From NCBI GenBank assembly GCA_002699025.1, contig PABA01000048.1, positions 62,001-126,000 on the forward strand: a stretch of DNA of 64,000 nucleotides, read 5' to 3'. A program made the translations under genes and the position numbers. The notes below the pieces were generated by a model that worked only from the letters and a program-made list of their open reading frames with translations, ran no database searches and was not told the origin of the DNA. This DNA comes from Sandaracinus sp. GTDB lineage: Bacteria; Myxococcota_A; Polyangia; Polyangiales; Houyiibacteriaceae. Below, one piece after another: positions 15,830 through 24,171 of the stretch (its first letter is position 1; every line of letters begins with the position of its first letter).

Positions 15830-15854
15830 GTCAGATTCCGAGGGCGTCCTCGTC
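15830..15854 (+). promoter_or_regulatory. ECF-like promoter motif (GTCAGAT-14-CGTC) for the Lon/nuclease/helicase operon
   Basis: GTCAGAT at 15830-15836, 14 nt, CGTC at 15851-15854, then 8 nt to ATG 15863. The bases before it (GTGAACG) are shared with the site before the exonuclease gene. Confidence 0.75.
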
Positions 15855-15862
15855 TCACGGGC

Positions 15863-16930
15863 ATGGAGACTCGCATCGTGGCTGAGCTGAGCGCCGAAGA
15901 GCGCGCCCTCCTGGGGCTCGCGGCGGATGACGTCGTCGAGCTCGTCGGCGAGCGCGAAGCCCCGCCCTCCCCGGTGGGGAAGGCCTTCGCCTCCGAGCGG
16001 AGCCTCGAGGAGATCGTCGAGACGCTCGACCTCGAGCCGGACTTCGATCCGGTGTTCGAGACGGCGGCGGCCTTGCCCGAGGTGAAGCAATGGGCGCGGG
16101 CGCCGGGCATCTACAGCTTGGAGTGGACCGCCGACGTCCTCCGCGGGGAGCACGCCGAGTGGGCGGACCGGCGCGTGGTCGACGCGCGCCACACGCCCGC
16201 GCTCATCCGCCTACACGTGGGGCAGGACACCTTCGTGGCGCGCTTCGATGGCCGGAAGGCCACCGTATTCCGCACCGAGGCGAAGACCCGCCACCGCATC
16301 GACCCGCCGGCGCCGGTCGAACGCATCGAGATACCCGCGCCCGAGCTGGCGTCGCTGCTCGGCGACCGGAGCACGCCCGCTTGGTTGGAGAGCGCCTTCG
16401 GCGAGCTCGCCCCATCGCCCTACGCGCCCAGTCGGCTCGCTGCGGCCGGCCTGGTCGTGCGTGGCTGGGGCCCGGCCTCGCCGGAGGAGCGAGCGCGGGA
16501 GACCGAGCGCTTGATCGCCGGGGAGCGCAGCCACATCGACGCGGTCCGGTCCTGGGTCGAGTCCATCTCTGCTCCGACGCGACGAGCAGTCGAGGAGAGC
16601 GCGACCGCCGACGCCGAAGTGCTCCCCGAACAGGCCGAGGCCCTGGCCATCGCTTTCGAGCGCGGAGCCGCCGTGGCCGAGAGCATCGCGGGCGCGCTCG
16701 TCCGAGCGCGCGACGATCTCACCTCCGTGGACGTCGCCCTCGGCCTCGTCGGGGAGGGCGACGCGCTCCGTCGGGCGCTCGCGGACACCGACGACGCCAT
16801 CGCCCTCCACATGACGCCGCTCACGCAGTGCGCTGCGGCGGTTCGGGCTACGATGGGCGAAGCGCGCCTGCGAGCGCTCAGACGCCTCGACGCCGGCGAG
16901 AGCTGGTGGCTCGGGGGCTGGCGGGCGTGA
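15863..16930 (+). CDS. Hypothetical protein upstream of a Lon-type protease
   Basis: A 355-residue soluble protein of unknown family. It starts with an acidic helical stretch (ELSAEERALLGLAADDVVELV), has a beta-rich middle (GIYSLEWTADVL, ALIRLHVGQDTFVARFDG) and a long helical C-terminus ending in a tryptophan-rich ESWWLGGW tail. No catalytic motif is visible. Its stop overlaps the GTG of the protease gene by four bases, so the two products are made together in fixed ratio. Between a sigma-like gene and a Lon-type protease it could be an anti-sigma or protease adaptor by analogy with CalpT, but there is no sequence similarity that I can show. Confidence 0.65.
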   Translation: METRIVAELSAEERALLGLAADDVVELVGEREAPPSPVGKAFASERSLEEIVETLDLEPDFDPVFETAAALPEVKQWARAPGIYSLEWTADVLRGEHAEWADRRVVDARHTPALIRLHVGQDTFVARFDGRKATVFRTEAKTRHRIDPPAPVERIEIPAPELASLLGDRSTPAWLESAFGELAPSPYAPSRLAAAGLVVRGWGPASPEERARETERLIAGERSHIDAVRSWVESISAPTRRAVEESATADAEVLPEQAEALAIAFERGAAVAESIAGALVRARDDLTSVDVALGLVGEGDALRRALADTDDAIALHMTPLTQCAAAVRATMGEARLRALRRLDAGESWWLGGWRA

Positions 16931-18675
16931 CGCTCCTCGAGCGCGCGGCCCTCGCCGGGGCGAGCAAGGTGCGCCTGGCGCGACGCGCGCTGAGCCACCC
17001 CGTCTGCTGGCCGAAGGACGCCGCCCGTCGTGAGCGCCTGCTCGCCGCCACCAGCATGGACGCTCCTCCGCACCCGAAGCCGGGCACGGCCCCGTTTCTG
17101 ACGATGAGCGAGGGGCGGGCCACGCTCTGGTCTCTCGAGCCCTCGGCGGGAGGCGACGGTTGGGTCGACCTCGGGCGAGTCGCAGAGAACGCGGTCGAGA
17201 CCGCGCGCCAGGTCGTCGCGCGGGATGTGGCCGCGCTCGCTCATCCCGAGCGGCTCATGGAGTCGCGCTCCTGGCGCGCGCGCCGGCTGGCCGTCGCGGG
17301 GACGGGGTGGGACCATCTCGTCGATGGCGCGTCGCTCGGAGTGGCGGCCGGCCTCGCCTTCATCTCCGAGCTCGCAGGGCAGCCCGTCCCGCCCGACGTG
17401 GTGGCCTCGGCCACGCTCGGTGCGGACGGGCGGGTGGGCCCCGTCGAGGGGCTCGCCAAGAAGCTCGACGTGGTCGCCGAGTGGGGCCTCGGCCTGCGCC
17501 GGTTCATCGTGGCGGCCGATCAGGAGGAGGAGCTCCGAGCGCTCTCGAAGGCGCGCGACCTCGCGCTCGAGGTGCACGGCGTGAGCGAGATCGCGGAGGT
17601 CGTGGACCTCGTGTTCCCCGAGCTCTTCGAGGACCTCCAGGGCCGTTGGAAGGCCCAGCCGAGCGAAGCCGTGCGCGTGGCACGGACGCTCTTCGAGCTC
17701 GCGCTCGAGAACACCCGGCTGCTCCAGGATTGGGCGGGTTTCGCGGATACGGCCGGTGTCGTCGCCGAGGTCGTTCAGGGCGAGGACGCGCGCCGAGAGG
17801 CGGAGATCGCGCGACAGATCGCGGAGCGACACATCGGGCGTGCGCGGCCGCTGCGGCTCGACGAGGGGTGGCTACGGGGCCAGCGCCGGCCGATCCGGTT
17901 GCGTCTGCTCGCCCACGCCGTCCAGGCGGCCGCGGACGCCGCCGAAGACGACGAAGAGCTCGAAGCGCTGGCCCGGTCGCAGCTCGCGCCGGACCTCGAT
18001 CGTACGGGCGAGGACTTCCGCCTCCTCGGCGCGCTCGGTCGCTTCCATGCGGCGGAGCACCGCTTCGACCGGGCCCGGCGCGACCTGAGGGATGCGGTCG
18101 ACGGTTGGCTGGACATCGGCGCGATCGCTCAGGTGAGTCACCCGGCCTGCGAGCTCCTGCGTGTGCTGGGGGTGATGGGAGAAGTGGAGTCCCTCGAGAG
18201 GTTTCGGGAGGAGAAGCTGAGGCGTGTGTTGAACGACCCGCGGGTCGATCCGGTGAGCCGGACCTTCCTCGCGCTGGCCGAGGCGCGCGCCCTCGTGCAG
18301 CTCGGGCGAGAGCAGGAGGGGCTCGCCCGTATCGAGGCCGTCGGGCACGGGTGGGCGCTCGCGCCTCGCCACGTGCAGGCGAGCGCGGAGCGCTGGCGGG
18401 CCCGCGCACTCGATGTGCTGGGCCGGGAGGCGGCGGCGCAGGAGGCGCGAGCGCGGAGCAGGAGGATCGCCCAGGAGGGCAAGCAGAGCGCGAGCTTCTG
18501 CGACGCGCTCTGCCGGATCGATGCGGCGCTCCACGAGCGGGACGAGGCGGCCGCGGGCGCGGCGGTCGAGGAGCTCGGCGCGCACGACCAATATGGCCGG
18601 GACGTGGAGCGCATTGCGCGCCGGGTCGGCGACGAGAAGCTCGCGAACGCCCTCGCACGTCACTGGCGCTACTGA
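16927..18675 (+). CDS. Lon-type (S16) Ser-Lys protease without AAA+ domain, with helical repeats
   Basis: A 582-residue protein. The proteolytic domain of Lon is recognisable at ~residues 95-215: DGASLGVAAGLAFISELAG matches Lon's DGPSAG block, and GRVGPVEGLAKKLDVVAEWG matches 'G.V.PIGGLKEKL.AA'. The candidate dyad is S136 and K179, 43 residues apart, the same spacing as Ser679 and Lys722 of E. coli Lon. No Walker motifs are present, so it is not an ATP-dependent unfoldase. The C-terminal ~330 residues are TPR-like helices, probably a sensor or substrate-binding arm. The GTG start is fixed by the four-base overlap with the previous gene. Stand-alone Lon domains in defence loci act as triggered proteases (CalpL), but no SAVED domain is seen here. 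Confidence 0.75.
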   Translation: MTLLERAALAGASKVRLARRALSHPVCWPKDAARRERLLAATSMDAPPHPKPGTAPFLTMSEGRATLWSLEPSAGGDGWVDLGRVAENAVETARQVVARDVAALAHPERLMESRSWRARRLAVAGTGWDHLVDGASLGVAAGLAFISELAGQPVPPDVVASATLGADGRVGPVEGLAKKLDVVAEWGLGLRRFIVAADQEEELRALSKARDLALEVHGVSEIAEVVDLVFPELFEDLQGRWKAQPSEAVRVARTLFELALENTRLLQDWAGFADTAGVVAEVVQGEDARREAEIARQIAERHIGRARPLRLDEGWLRGQRRPIRLRLLAHAVQAAADAAEDDEELEALARSQLAPDLDRTGEDFRLLGALGRFHAAEHRFDRARRDLRDAVDGWLDIGAIAQVSHPACELLRVLGVMGEVESLERFREEKLRRVLNDPRVDPVSRTFLALAEARALVQLGREQEGLARIEAVGHGWALAPRHVQASAERWRARALDVLGREAAAQEARARSRRIAQEGKQSASFCDALCRIDAALHERDEAAAGAAVEELGAHDQYGRDVERIARRVGDEKLANALARHWRY

Positions 18676-18765
18676 GTGACCAGGGCGTGCTGCGTGCGGC
18701 GGTGGCGCGGGCACAGCCGGAGCTCGCCATTGACAGGCCCGTAGGGGCTTCGCGAGTCTCCCGTC

Positions 18766-19908
18766 GTGGGTGAGGGGACGCCACTCGGAGAGGTCGAGCT
18801 CGCGGCGCTGCGCGGTGGGCTCGCGCCCTCCACCAACACGGCGCGGGATCTCGCGGCGACGGCCCAGACGCCGTGCCCCCGGCGCCGCGCCCTGGCCGTG
18901 GTCGGCGCGCGCACGGAGGACGCGGCCGCCAGGCTCCCTGGGCCAGCGGCGCCATCCGGGCAGAGCCCCTTCGCGATCACCGTGGGGACACGCTTCGAGG
19001 AGATCCTCCGGCGCGACGGTGCGGCCCGGCTCCGCGAGGCCCTCGAGCGCGCCGTGCCGGTCGAGCTCGGAGAGCTGGAGCTCATCGACCTCGACGCGCG
19101 GCACCCCTGGCGACCCGGCGTGCCGCGCCCGGAGACCGCCGCGGCCCGGCGTTCGGCGACCGACGCGCTCGTCGCTGCCTGCCTCCGCGGCGAGGCCGAG
19201 GCGGACAGGCTCGTGCTGCACCCGCGCCTCGCGCTCACGGTCACCGACACGGCCCGTGACGTGGAGCCGGACGCGCTGCTCTGCCTTCGCGCGGGACGCG
19301 GGGCGCAGCCCGAGCTCCTCCTCGTCGAGATCAAGGCCTTCGTCGACCACGGCCACCGCACGGACACGCACGACCTGGCGTCCACGCGACTTCAGCTCGC
19401 GGTCTACGCGCTGGCCGTGCGCCAACAGCTGGCGCGCCTCGAGCTCGAGCCCCAGCCCATGCGGGAGGCCGTCGTGGTGCTCCGAGCGCCTGGCTCGATG
19501 GTCGGCTCGGCGAGCCTCGAGGAGGTGCACCGGGACGTGAGCCGTCTGGAACGAGCGCTCGCGCGAGCGCCGGCCACGCTGAGCGAGGTCCTGGCGACGC
19601 TGCCCGAGGGAGCCGCTCTCGACGACTCCGCCACGCTCTCCGCCCTGCCCGTACGCTACCGGCCCCACTACTGCCTGGCGAGCTGCGCCATGGCCCTGCA
19701 GTGCCGCGCGGGCGTGGAGGAAGCGGCGTCGCCGGAGTACTACGGGAGCCCGACCCGCGAGGTCTTCGCCGCCATCGGCGATCTTCGTCGCGCCCACGGC
19801 CTCGTCACCGGCAGCGAGGCATCCGAGACGGAAGAGGAGCGGGAGCTCGTGGCCCGCCTCGGCGTGCTCCGCCGGCGCATCGACGACGCGAGGCGCCGGT
19901 GTTCCTGA
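18766..19908 (+). CDS. Cas4/AddB-like PD-(D/E)XK nuclease with four-cysteine cluster
   Basis: A 380-residue nuclease. The active site is clear: D169 in VEPDALLCLR and E188-x-K190 in ELLLVEIKAF, followed by a glutamine-containing helix (STRLQLAVYALAV) typical of RecB/Cas4 motif III. One cysteine near the N-terminus (C37 in TPCPRRR) and three near the C-terminus (C303, C307, C313 in YCLASCAMALQC) are placed as in the iron-sulfur Cas4, AddB and Dna2 nucleases. It should cut single-stranded DNA ends. GTG 18766 begins 90 bp after the protease gene, and the next gene overlaps its end by ten bases. It is not near cas1, so it is not a CRISPR Cas4 here. Confidence 0.75.
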   Translation: MGEGTPLGEVELAALRGGLAPSTNTARDLAATAQTPCPRRRALAVVGARTEDAAARLPGPAAPSGQSPFAITVGTRFEEILRRDGAARLREALERAVPVELGELELIDLDARHPWRPGVPRPETAAARRSATDALVAACLRGEAEADRLVLHPRLALTVTDTARDVEPDALLCLRAGRGAQPELLLVEIKAFVDHGHRTDTHDLASTRLQLAVYALAVRQQLARLELEPQPMREAVVVLRAPGSMVGSASLEEVHRDVSRLERALARAPATLSEVLATLPEGAALDDSATLSALPVRYRPHYCLASCAMALQCRAGVEEAASPEYYGSPTREVFAAIGDLRRAHGLVTGSEASETEEERELVARLGVLRRRIDDARRRCS

Positions 19909-21302
19909 GCGCGGACGCCCAGGCCCTTCTCGCGGCGGAGGCCTTCGTCGAGGACGCGGCGGTGCGCGCCACCGGTTGCCGCCACCTTCGCGTCGACACG
20001 GCGCCCTTCATCCTCGTGCCCCTCGGGCTGGCCGGTGAAGACGGAGCGCCCCTCGCGTTCGGGTGGGGGCGCGGTGAAGAGATGGGCCTGTGCGTCGTGC
20101 CGGAGCCGCGCGACCGGGACGAGGTCTGGGCGGGGCTGACCGAGATGGCGCGGGTGCTCTGCCGCTGGATCGACCCGATCGGGGAGGCACGGATCGCGGT
20201 CGGGGAGAAGCGAAAGAGGTGGGTGACGCGGGAGTCGGCGCAGCTGGTCGTGCCCACGGGCGCGGGCGCCGACCTCCTCAGGAAGCTCGCGGCCCGCATG
20301 GTGTGGGCGCCCGAGGAGGTCGATCCCGTCGTCCGGCGCGCCGGTGGCTGGCTCCTCTTCTTCCTCGACCGGCACGAGCTCGCCCTCTGGGACAGCGCCT
20401 TGCTCATCGTGACGGAGGCGCTGGCGATGCACTGGACGTTGCCGTTGAGCGGCGCCGAGGGCAGCCACCTGCTCGCGAGCCTCGCGGCGCTCGAGCGGCC
20501 GGGAAGGGCGCGGGAAGCGGCCCAGGAGGTCGAGCACGAACCGGGCGGCGCGCTGACCATGCCCGACTTCGATGCGAAGAAGCTCGAGCCCGCCATCGCG
20601 GCCTACGGAGGGGCGGCTTCCTCGGAGGGACGAGCTGCGCGGCGGCGCGACGTCGAGGACTTGCTGCGCCCGATCGTGCGCCGGCTCTACGAGGCGTGTG
20701 TCTCGGGGCTCGAACGGCTCCGGGCCATCCCGCCCATCCCGGCCGTGCTCGAGGAGCGGCACGAGGACGAGCGAGAGGCGCTCGCCCGCCACGCGAGCTA
20801 CCTGCGGGAGGAGGGCCGCTTCTCGAAGGCCGACTCGCTGCGGCGGAGCGTGTTCTTGCTCGACGGCGTGGAAGGGGAGATGAAGCGCGTGCGGAGCTCC
20901 GCGCGGCGGCAGGACCCGGTGCTCCGCGCGGTCGCGATGTGCGAGGGCGCCGCGCTCGAGGGGGAGGTCCTGAGGTCGGACTGGGTCCGACAGAGGCCTC
21001 GCATCTTCCGGGCGGAGCTGGTGGTGCGGGTGTCCGGCGCGTGGCGAGCGAGCGTGGAGCGGTTCCAGGTCGTTTGGGAGCGCGAGAAGCCGGCGCACGT
21101 CGCGGTGATTGGAGTGGAGGCGGACGGCGAGCACACTCTCGTGCACCTGCGCAGCGCCGATCAGCACAAGCAGCTCCGCGAAGAGCTCGACGGTCTCCTC
21201 GCGCCGGGGCGACCGATCGCGCTCGTTCAGGAGGAGCGCTCGTTCCAGACCTTCGGCTTCCCGCCCGAGGTTCCCTGGATGCTTCGGGGGAGCGATGCCT
21301 GA
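19899..21302 (+). CDS. Hypothetical protein between Cas4-like nuclease and helicase
   Basis: A 467-residue protein with no recognised family. The N-terminal half is mixed alpha/beta (FILVPLGLAGEDGAPLAFGW, GGWLLFFLDRHELALWD). The middle is charged and helical (YLREEGRFSKADSLRRSVFL), and the last ~100 residues are beta-rich (FRAELVVRVSGAWRASVERF, HTLVHLRSADQHKQLREEL), possibly a barrel. Its GTG start overlaps the nuclease gene by ten bases, and its own end overlaps the helicase start by eight. The three products are therefore tightly coupled, and this one may supply the barrel/stalk part that Dna2/UPF1-type helicases normally carry in one chain. Confidence 0.65.
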   Translation: MFLSADAQALLAAEAFVEDAAVRATGCRHLRVDTAPFILVPLGLAGEDGAPLAFGWGRGEEMGLCVVPEPRDRDEVWAGLTEMARVLCRWIDPIGEARIAVGEKRKRWVTRESAQLVVPTGAGADLLRKLAARMVWAPEEVDPVVRRAGGWLLFFLDRHELALWDSALLIVTEALAMHWTLPLSGAEGSHLLASLAALERPGRAREAAQEVEHEPGGALTMPDFDAKKLEPAIAAYGGAASSEGRAARRRDVEDLLRPIVRRLYEACVSGLERLRAIPPIPAVLEERHEDEREALARHASYLREEGRFSKADSLRRSVFLLDGVEGEMKRVRSSARRQDPVLRAVAMCEGAALEGEVLRSDWVRQRPRIFRAELVVRVSGAWRASVERFQVVWEREKPAHVAVIGVEADGEHTLVHLRSADQHKQLREELDGLLAPGRPIALVQEERSFQTFGFPPEVPWMLRGSDA

Positions 21303-22680
21303 CGAGGAGCTGGCGGCGCGGGCCCGCGCGGTGATGGAAGACGTGGTCCGCGGCGCCGTGAGGGAGAAGGGCGCGCTCCTGCGCGTCGAAGCGCCGCCGG
21401 GCGCAGGCAAGACGCGCCTCATCAAGCGCGCCGTCCGGGAAGCGCTCGCCGCAGGCACGCAGACCCTCGTGGCCGTGCAGACGAACGCCCAGCTCGTCGA
21501 CCTGGCTCACGGGCTCGCGGCCGAGCTCGACGACGGCGTGGTCGGTGTGTGGACTTCCAGCGGGGCGCGCGAGGAGTTCGGTGAAGAGCTCGAGCAGGCG
21601 GCACGCTCGCCGCACGTGCGGCATCTGGAGCGCACCAAGGATCTGGAGGTCGGCTCGGTGCCGTCCGTCGTGGCGGCGGTCGCGGCGAAGTGGAGCCATC
21701 ACGCGAGTACGAGCCTGGGCCACCAGCGCATCGAGCGGCGCTTCGAGCTGGGCATCGTCGACGAGGCCTACCAGATGCCCGCCTCGCGGCTCTTCAAGTT
21801 CGGTCGGCTCCTGGAGCGGCTCGCGCTCGTCGGCGATCCGGGCCAGCTCGAGCCCTTCACGGAGGTCGACACGACTCGCTGGACCGGGCTCGAGGCGACC
21901 GCCCTCACGCCGGGGCCGCGCGCCGTCAGCGCGCTCTGCGACGTCGAGCCGATGGTGGTGCAGCTGCCCGCCTCCCTCCGGCTCGACCGGCGCGCCGCGC
22001 GGGTCGTCCAGCCTTGCTTCTACCCCGAGCTGGGCTTCGACGCCGTGGCCATCGAGGGCGACCGGGCGCTCGAGCTGCGGCCGGCCGCGAGCGACGCGAT
22101 CGATCGCGTCCTGGACCGGGCCGCCGAACGAGGCTGGGGCATCCTCGAGCTTCCGGCGCGCATCACCCTGCGCGACGACCCGGAGGTGGCGGCGCACCTC
22201 GCGGCGTTGGCCGAGCGGCTGGTCGCTCGGAAGGCGCGTGTGCGGGCACAGTGGCCCCCCGAGCTCCGTGGCGGGGCGCCGCTCGACCCCTCATGCATCG
22301 CCGTCGCCACCTCCCACCGCGACCAGCGGGAGCGGGTCCGGGAGGCCCTCGCCGGCGGGCCGGCCGAGGGCGCCGTGGTCGACACGGCCAACCGGCTCCA
22401 GGGCCGCGAGTTCGACGTGGTGCTCGTCTGGCATCCGCTCTCCGGGCGCGTCGAGGCGTCGGAGTTCCACCTCGACACCGGTCGCCTCTGCGTGATGGCG
22501 TCCCGGCACCGGCAGGCCTGCATCTTCGTCTGCCGGGCGGGCGTGCCCGAGCTGCTCGACGAGCACCTTCCCTCCGGCGCACGGCCCAAGGGCGCCCACG
22601 ACGACCGCGAGCACGACGGCTGGCTCGCGCACCGCCAGCTCTTCGAGCTCCTCGCCGACACCACCGTCCCGGTCCGCTGA
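21295..22680 (+). CDS. SF1B (Dna2/UPF1-like) DNA helicase
   Basis: A 461-residue compact helicase motor. Walker A APPGAGKT is at residues 33-40 and Walker B LGIVDEAYQMP near 155, with DEAY rather than the usual DEAQ. LVGDPGQLEPF is near 178, motif V RLQGREFDVVLVW near 368 and motif VI LCVMASRHRQACIFV near 400. Length and motif spacing match the minimal RecA pair of Dna2/UPF1-like enzymes without accessory domains. With the iron-sulfur nuclease two genes upstream it would make a split nuclease-helicase. ATG 21295 overlaps the preceding gene by eight bases. The operon ends here against a converging gene 21 bp away. Confidence 0.75.
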   Translation: MPDEELAARARAVMEDVVRGAVREKGALLRVEAPPGAGKTRLIKRAVREALAAGTQTLVAVQTNAQLVDLAHGLAAELDDGVVGVWTSSGAREEFGEELEQAARSPHVRHLERTKDLEVGSVPSVVAAVAAKWSHHASTSLGHQRIERRFELGIVDEAYQMPASRLFKFGRLLERLALVGDPGQLEPFTEVDTTRWTGLEATALTPGPRAVSALCDVEPMVVQLPASLRLDRRAARVVQPCFYPELGFDAVAIEGDRALELRPAASDAIDRVLDRAAERGWGILELPARITLRDDPEVAAHLAALAERLVARKARVRAQWPPELRGGAPLDPSCIAVATSHRDQRERVREALAGGPAEGAVVDTANRLQGREFDVVLVWHPLSGRVEASEFHLDTGRLCVMASRHRQACIFVCRAGVPELLDEHLPSGARPKGAHDDREHDGWLAHRQLFELLADTTVPVR

Positions 22681-22701
22681 GCGGGCGTCCTGCGCATGGG
22701 G

Positions 22702-24087
22702 CTATGCGTCGAGCTCCACACGATGCCCCATGAACACGTCGATGTACCGGTCGCCGCCGTCCGCCACCAGGATGCGATCGTGGTGACACTCGGGGCAGCG
22801 GGTCCGGCGGAGCCAAGGGTGGAGCGACTCGAAGGTCAGGCTCCCGTCGTCGCCGTCGAGGAGGAGGCCGATCTCGCCGGTGGTCGAGAAGCCATGCTCC
22901 GTCGGCGGGCCGGGGAGGGCGCGCTCGAAGGGAGCGTGGATCAGGTTGCTACCGGTGAGTCGAAGCCCGCGGACGATGTAGCGCCCGCCGTCGAGATCGA
23001 CGTTCTCGAACAAGACCAGCTCGCCCCGGTGGATGAGGTCGCCCAGGGCATCCTCCATCTTGCTCAGAACCTCGTCCAGATCGACGCCCCACTCCCGGTA
23101 GACCTCGTCGTGCTGCACGTAGCCGTGGCCGCGGAGCTCGTTGCGGAGCTTGACGACCTTTCCCTCGTTCGCGATGCGTAGGGCGCCCTTCACGCCGGGC
23201 ACCCGCTTCAGGGGGGCGAGTCGTTCGACCCACCAGCCCAGGCTGGGGCGTTCCTCGAGCTGCAGCTGCTTGCCCTCTTGCATGGAGGCCACGAAGACCG
23301 CGTAGCGAACGAGGGAGTCGAAGTGGTCGAGTAGGTAGAGCATGCGCCGGAGGCCTGGCGCCTCGACCGTGATTCGGTGCCGCGTGACGGCGAGGGGGAA
23401 GGGCCAGGCCTGGAAGGTCGGGGCTCGGTCGAGGTAGCTCGATATCGTGAGCGAGTGACGCCGCGTTTCTTCGCCGATGGCGACGACCTGCTGCAGGAGC
23501 GCCCCGTCCAAGCCGTGCGCTTCGATGGTGCGGAGGCACGGCGGGCAGATGTCGGAGGAGCGGAGCTTCGTCGCGAGCTCGGCCTTGTCCCAGCAGAAGT
23601 CGAAGAAGCAGCCGACACCCGGGTCATGGCGCAACTGTTCGGGTGCGAGGCCCCGGTCGCGGAGCTCGGCGTCGATGACCTTCTTGAGCATGAAGTGGAG
23701 GCGCAGCGCCGGCGGAGGACAGGGGGTGATCCACGAGAAGTCCTCCGTGGCGATGAACAGGTCGCGGTCGTGGGTGAGCAGAGAGCCCTCACCGCACTGG
23801 TCCACGAAGTCCACACCCGAGCCGGCGAACCAATTCATCTCGTTCGGTCGGTCGATGAGCAGCGCGAGGTACTCGTCTTCTGACACTCGGGCGTCCTCGC
23901 GGTACCGCACCAGCGCCTCGAAGATGGCGGACCAAGACAGCTCGGTCCCGCTGGCGTCCAACGAGATGGGGCGAGGTTCGAGGCCCACGCGCAGCGGACC
24001 GGTTTGGCGTGCGGCCCATTCGACGATTCGAGCTGCGTCTGCTTCCGGGATGCTCTCGAGGCGGAGGAGACGAACGGTGACCGTCAT
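22702..24087 (-). CDS. Hypothetical protein with C-terminal zinc finger
   Basis: A 461-residue protein of unknown role. A conserved-looking block (VGCFFDFCWDKAELATKLRS, then ICPPCLRTI) near residues 160-190 has a CxxC pair. It resembles a motif in poorly described proteins from restriction/defence islands. The C-terminus ends in a knuckle, CPECHHDRILVADGG, probably a single zinc ribbon. The central part is helical. ATG 24087 is chosen because TATGCT ends 7 nt upstream, whereas the alternative ATG at 24099 lies within that hexamer; the mRNA would then start at the ATG. It converges with the helicase operon. Confidence 0.6.
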   Translation of the reverse strand: MTVTVRLLRLESIPEADAARIVEWAARQTGPLRVGLEPRPISLDASGTELSWSAIFEALVRYREDARVSEDEYLALLIDRPNEMNWFAGSGVDFVDQCGEGSLLTHDRDLFIATEDFSWITPCPPPALRLHFMLKKVIDAELRDRGLAPEQLRHDPGVGCFFDFCWDKAELATKLRSSDICPPCLRTIEAHGLDGALLQQVVAIGEETRRHSLTISSYLDRAPTFQAWPFPLAVTRHRITVEAPGLRRMLYLLDHFDSLVRYAVFVASMQEGKQLQLEERPSLGWWVERLAPLKRVPGVKGALRIANEGKVVKLRNELRGHGYVQHDEVYREWGVDLDEVLSKMEDALGDLIHRGELVLFENVDLDGGRYIVRGLRLTGSNLIHAPFERALPGPPTEHGFSTTGEIGLLLDGDDGSLTFESLHPWLRRTRCPECHHDRILVADGGDRYIDVFMGHRVELDA

Positions 24088-24094
24088 GGTCCTC

Positions 24095-24100
24095 AGCATA
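24095..24100 (-). promoter_or_regulatory. -10 hexamer TATGCT abutting the start of gene 24087
   Basis: TATGCT on the minus strand ends 7 nt before ATG 24087, so transcription should begin at about the A of the start codon. Confidence 0.45.
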
Positions 24101-24171
24101 GGAGCCGAGGCCTGCTCGGCTCCATCTCGGCAGCCTTCCGCCGGGGAGGGCCCGCTCGGGTGGCGGGCCGC

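Noticed and set aside
18766-19908. Cas4 as part of the CRISPR system
   Set aside because: Although Cas4-like in cysteines and active site, it is 38 kb from cas1 and embedded in a helicase operon.
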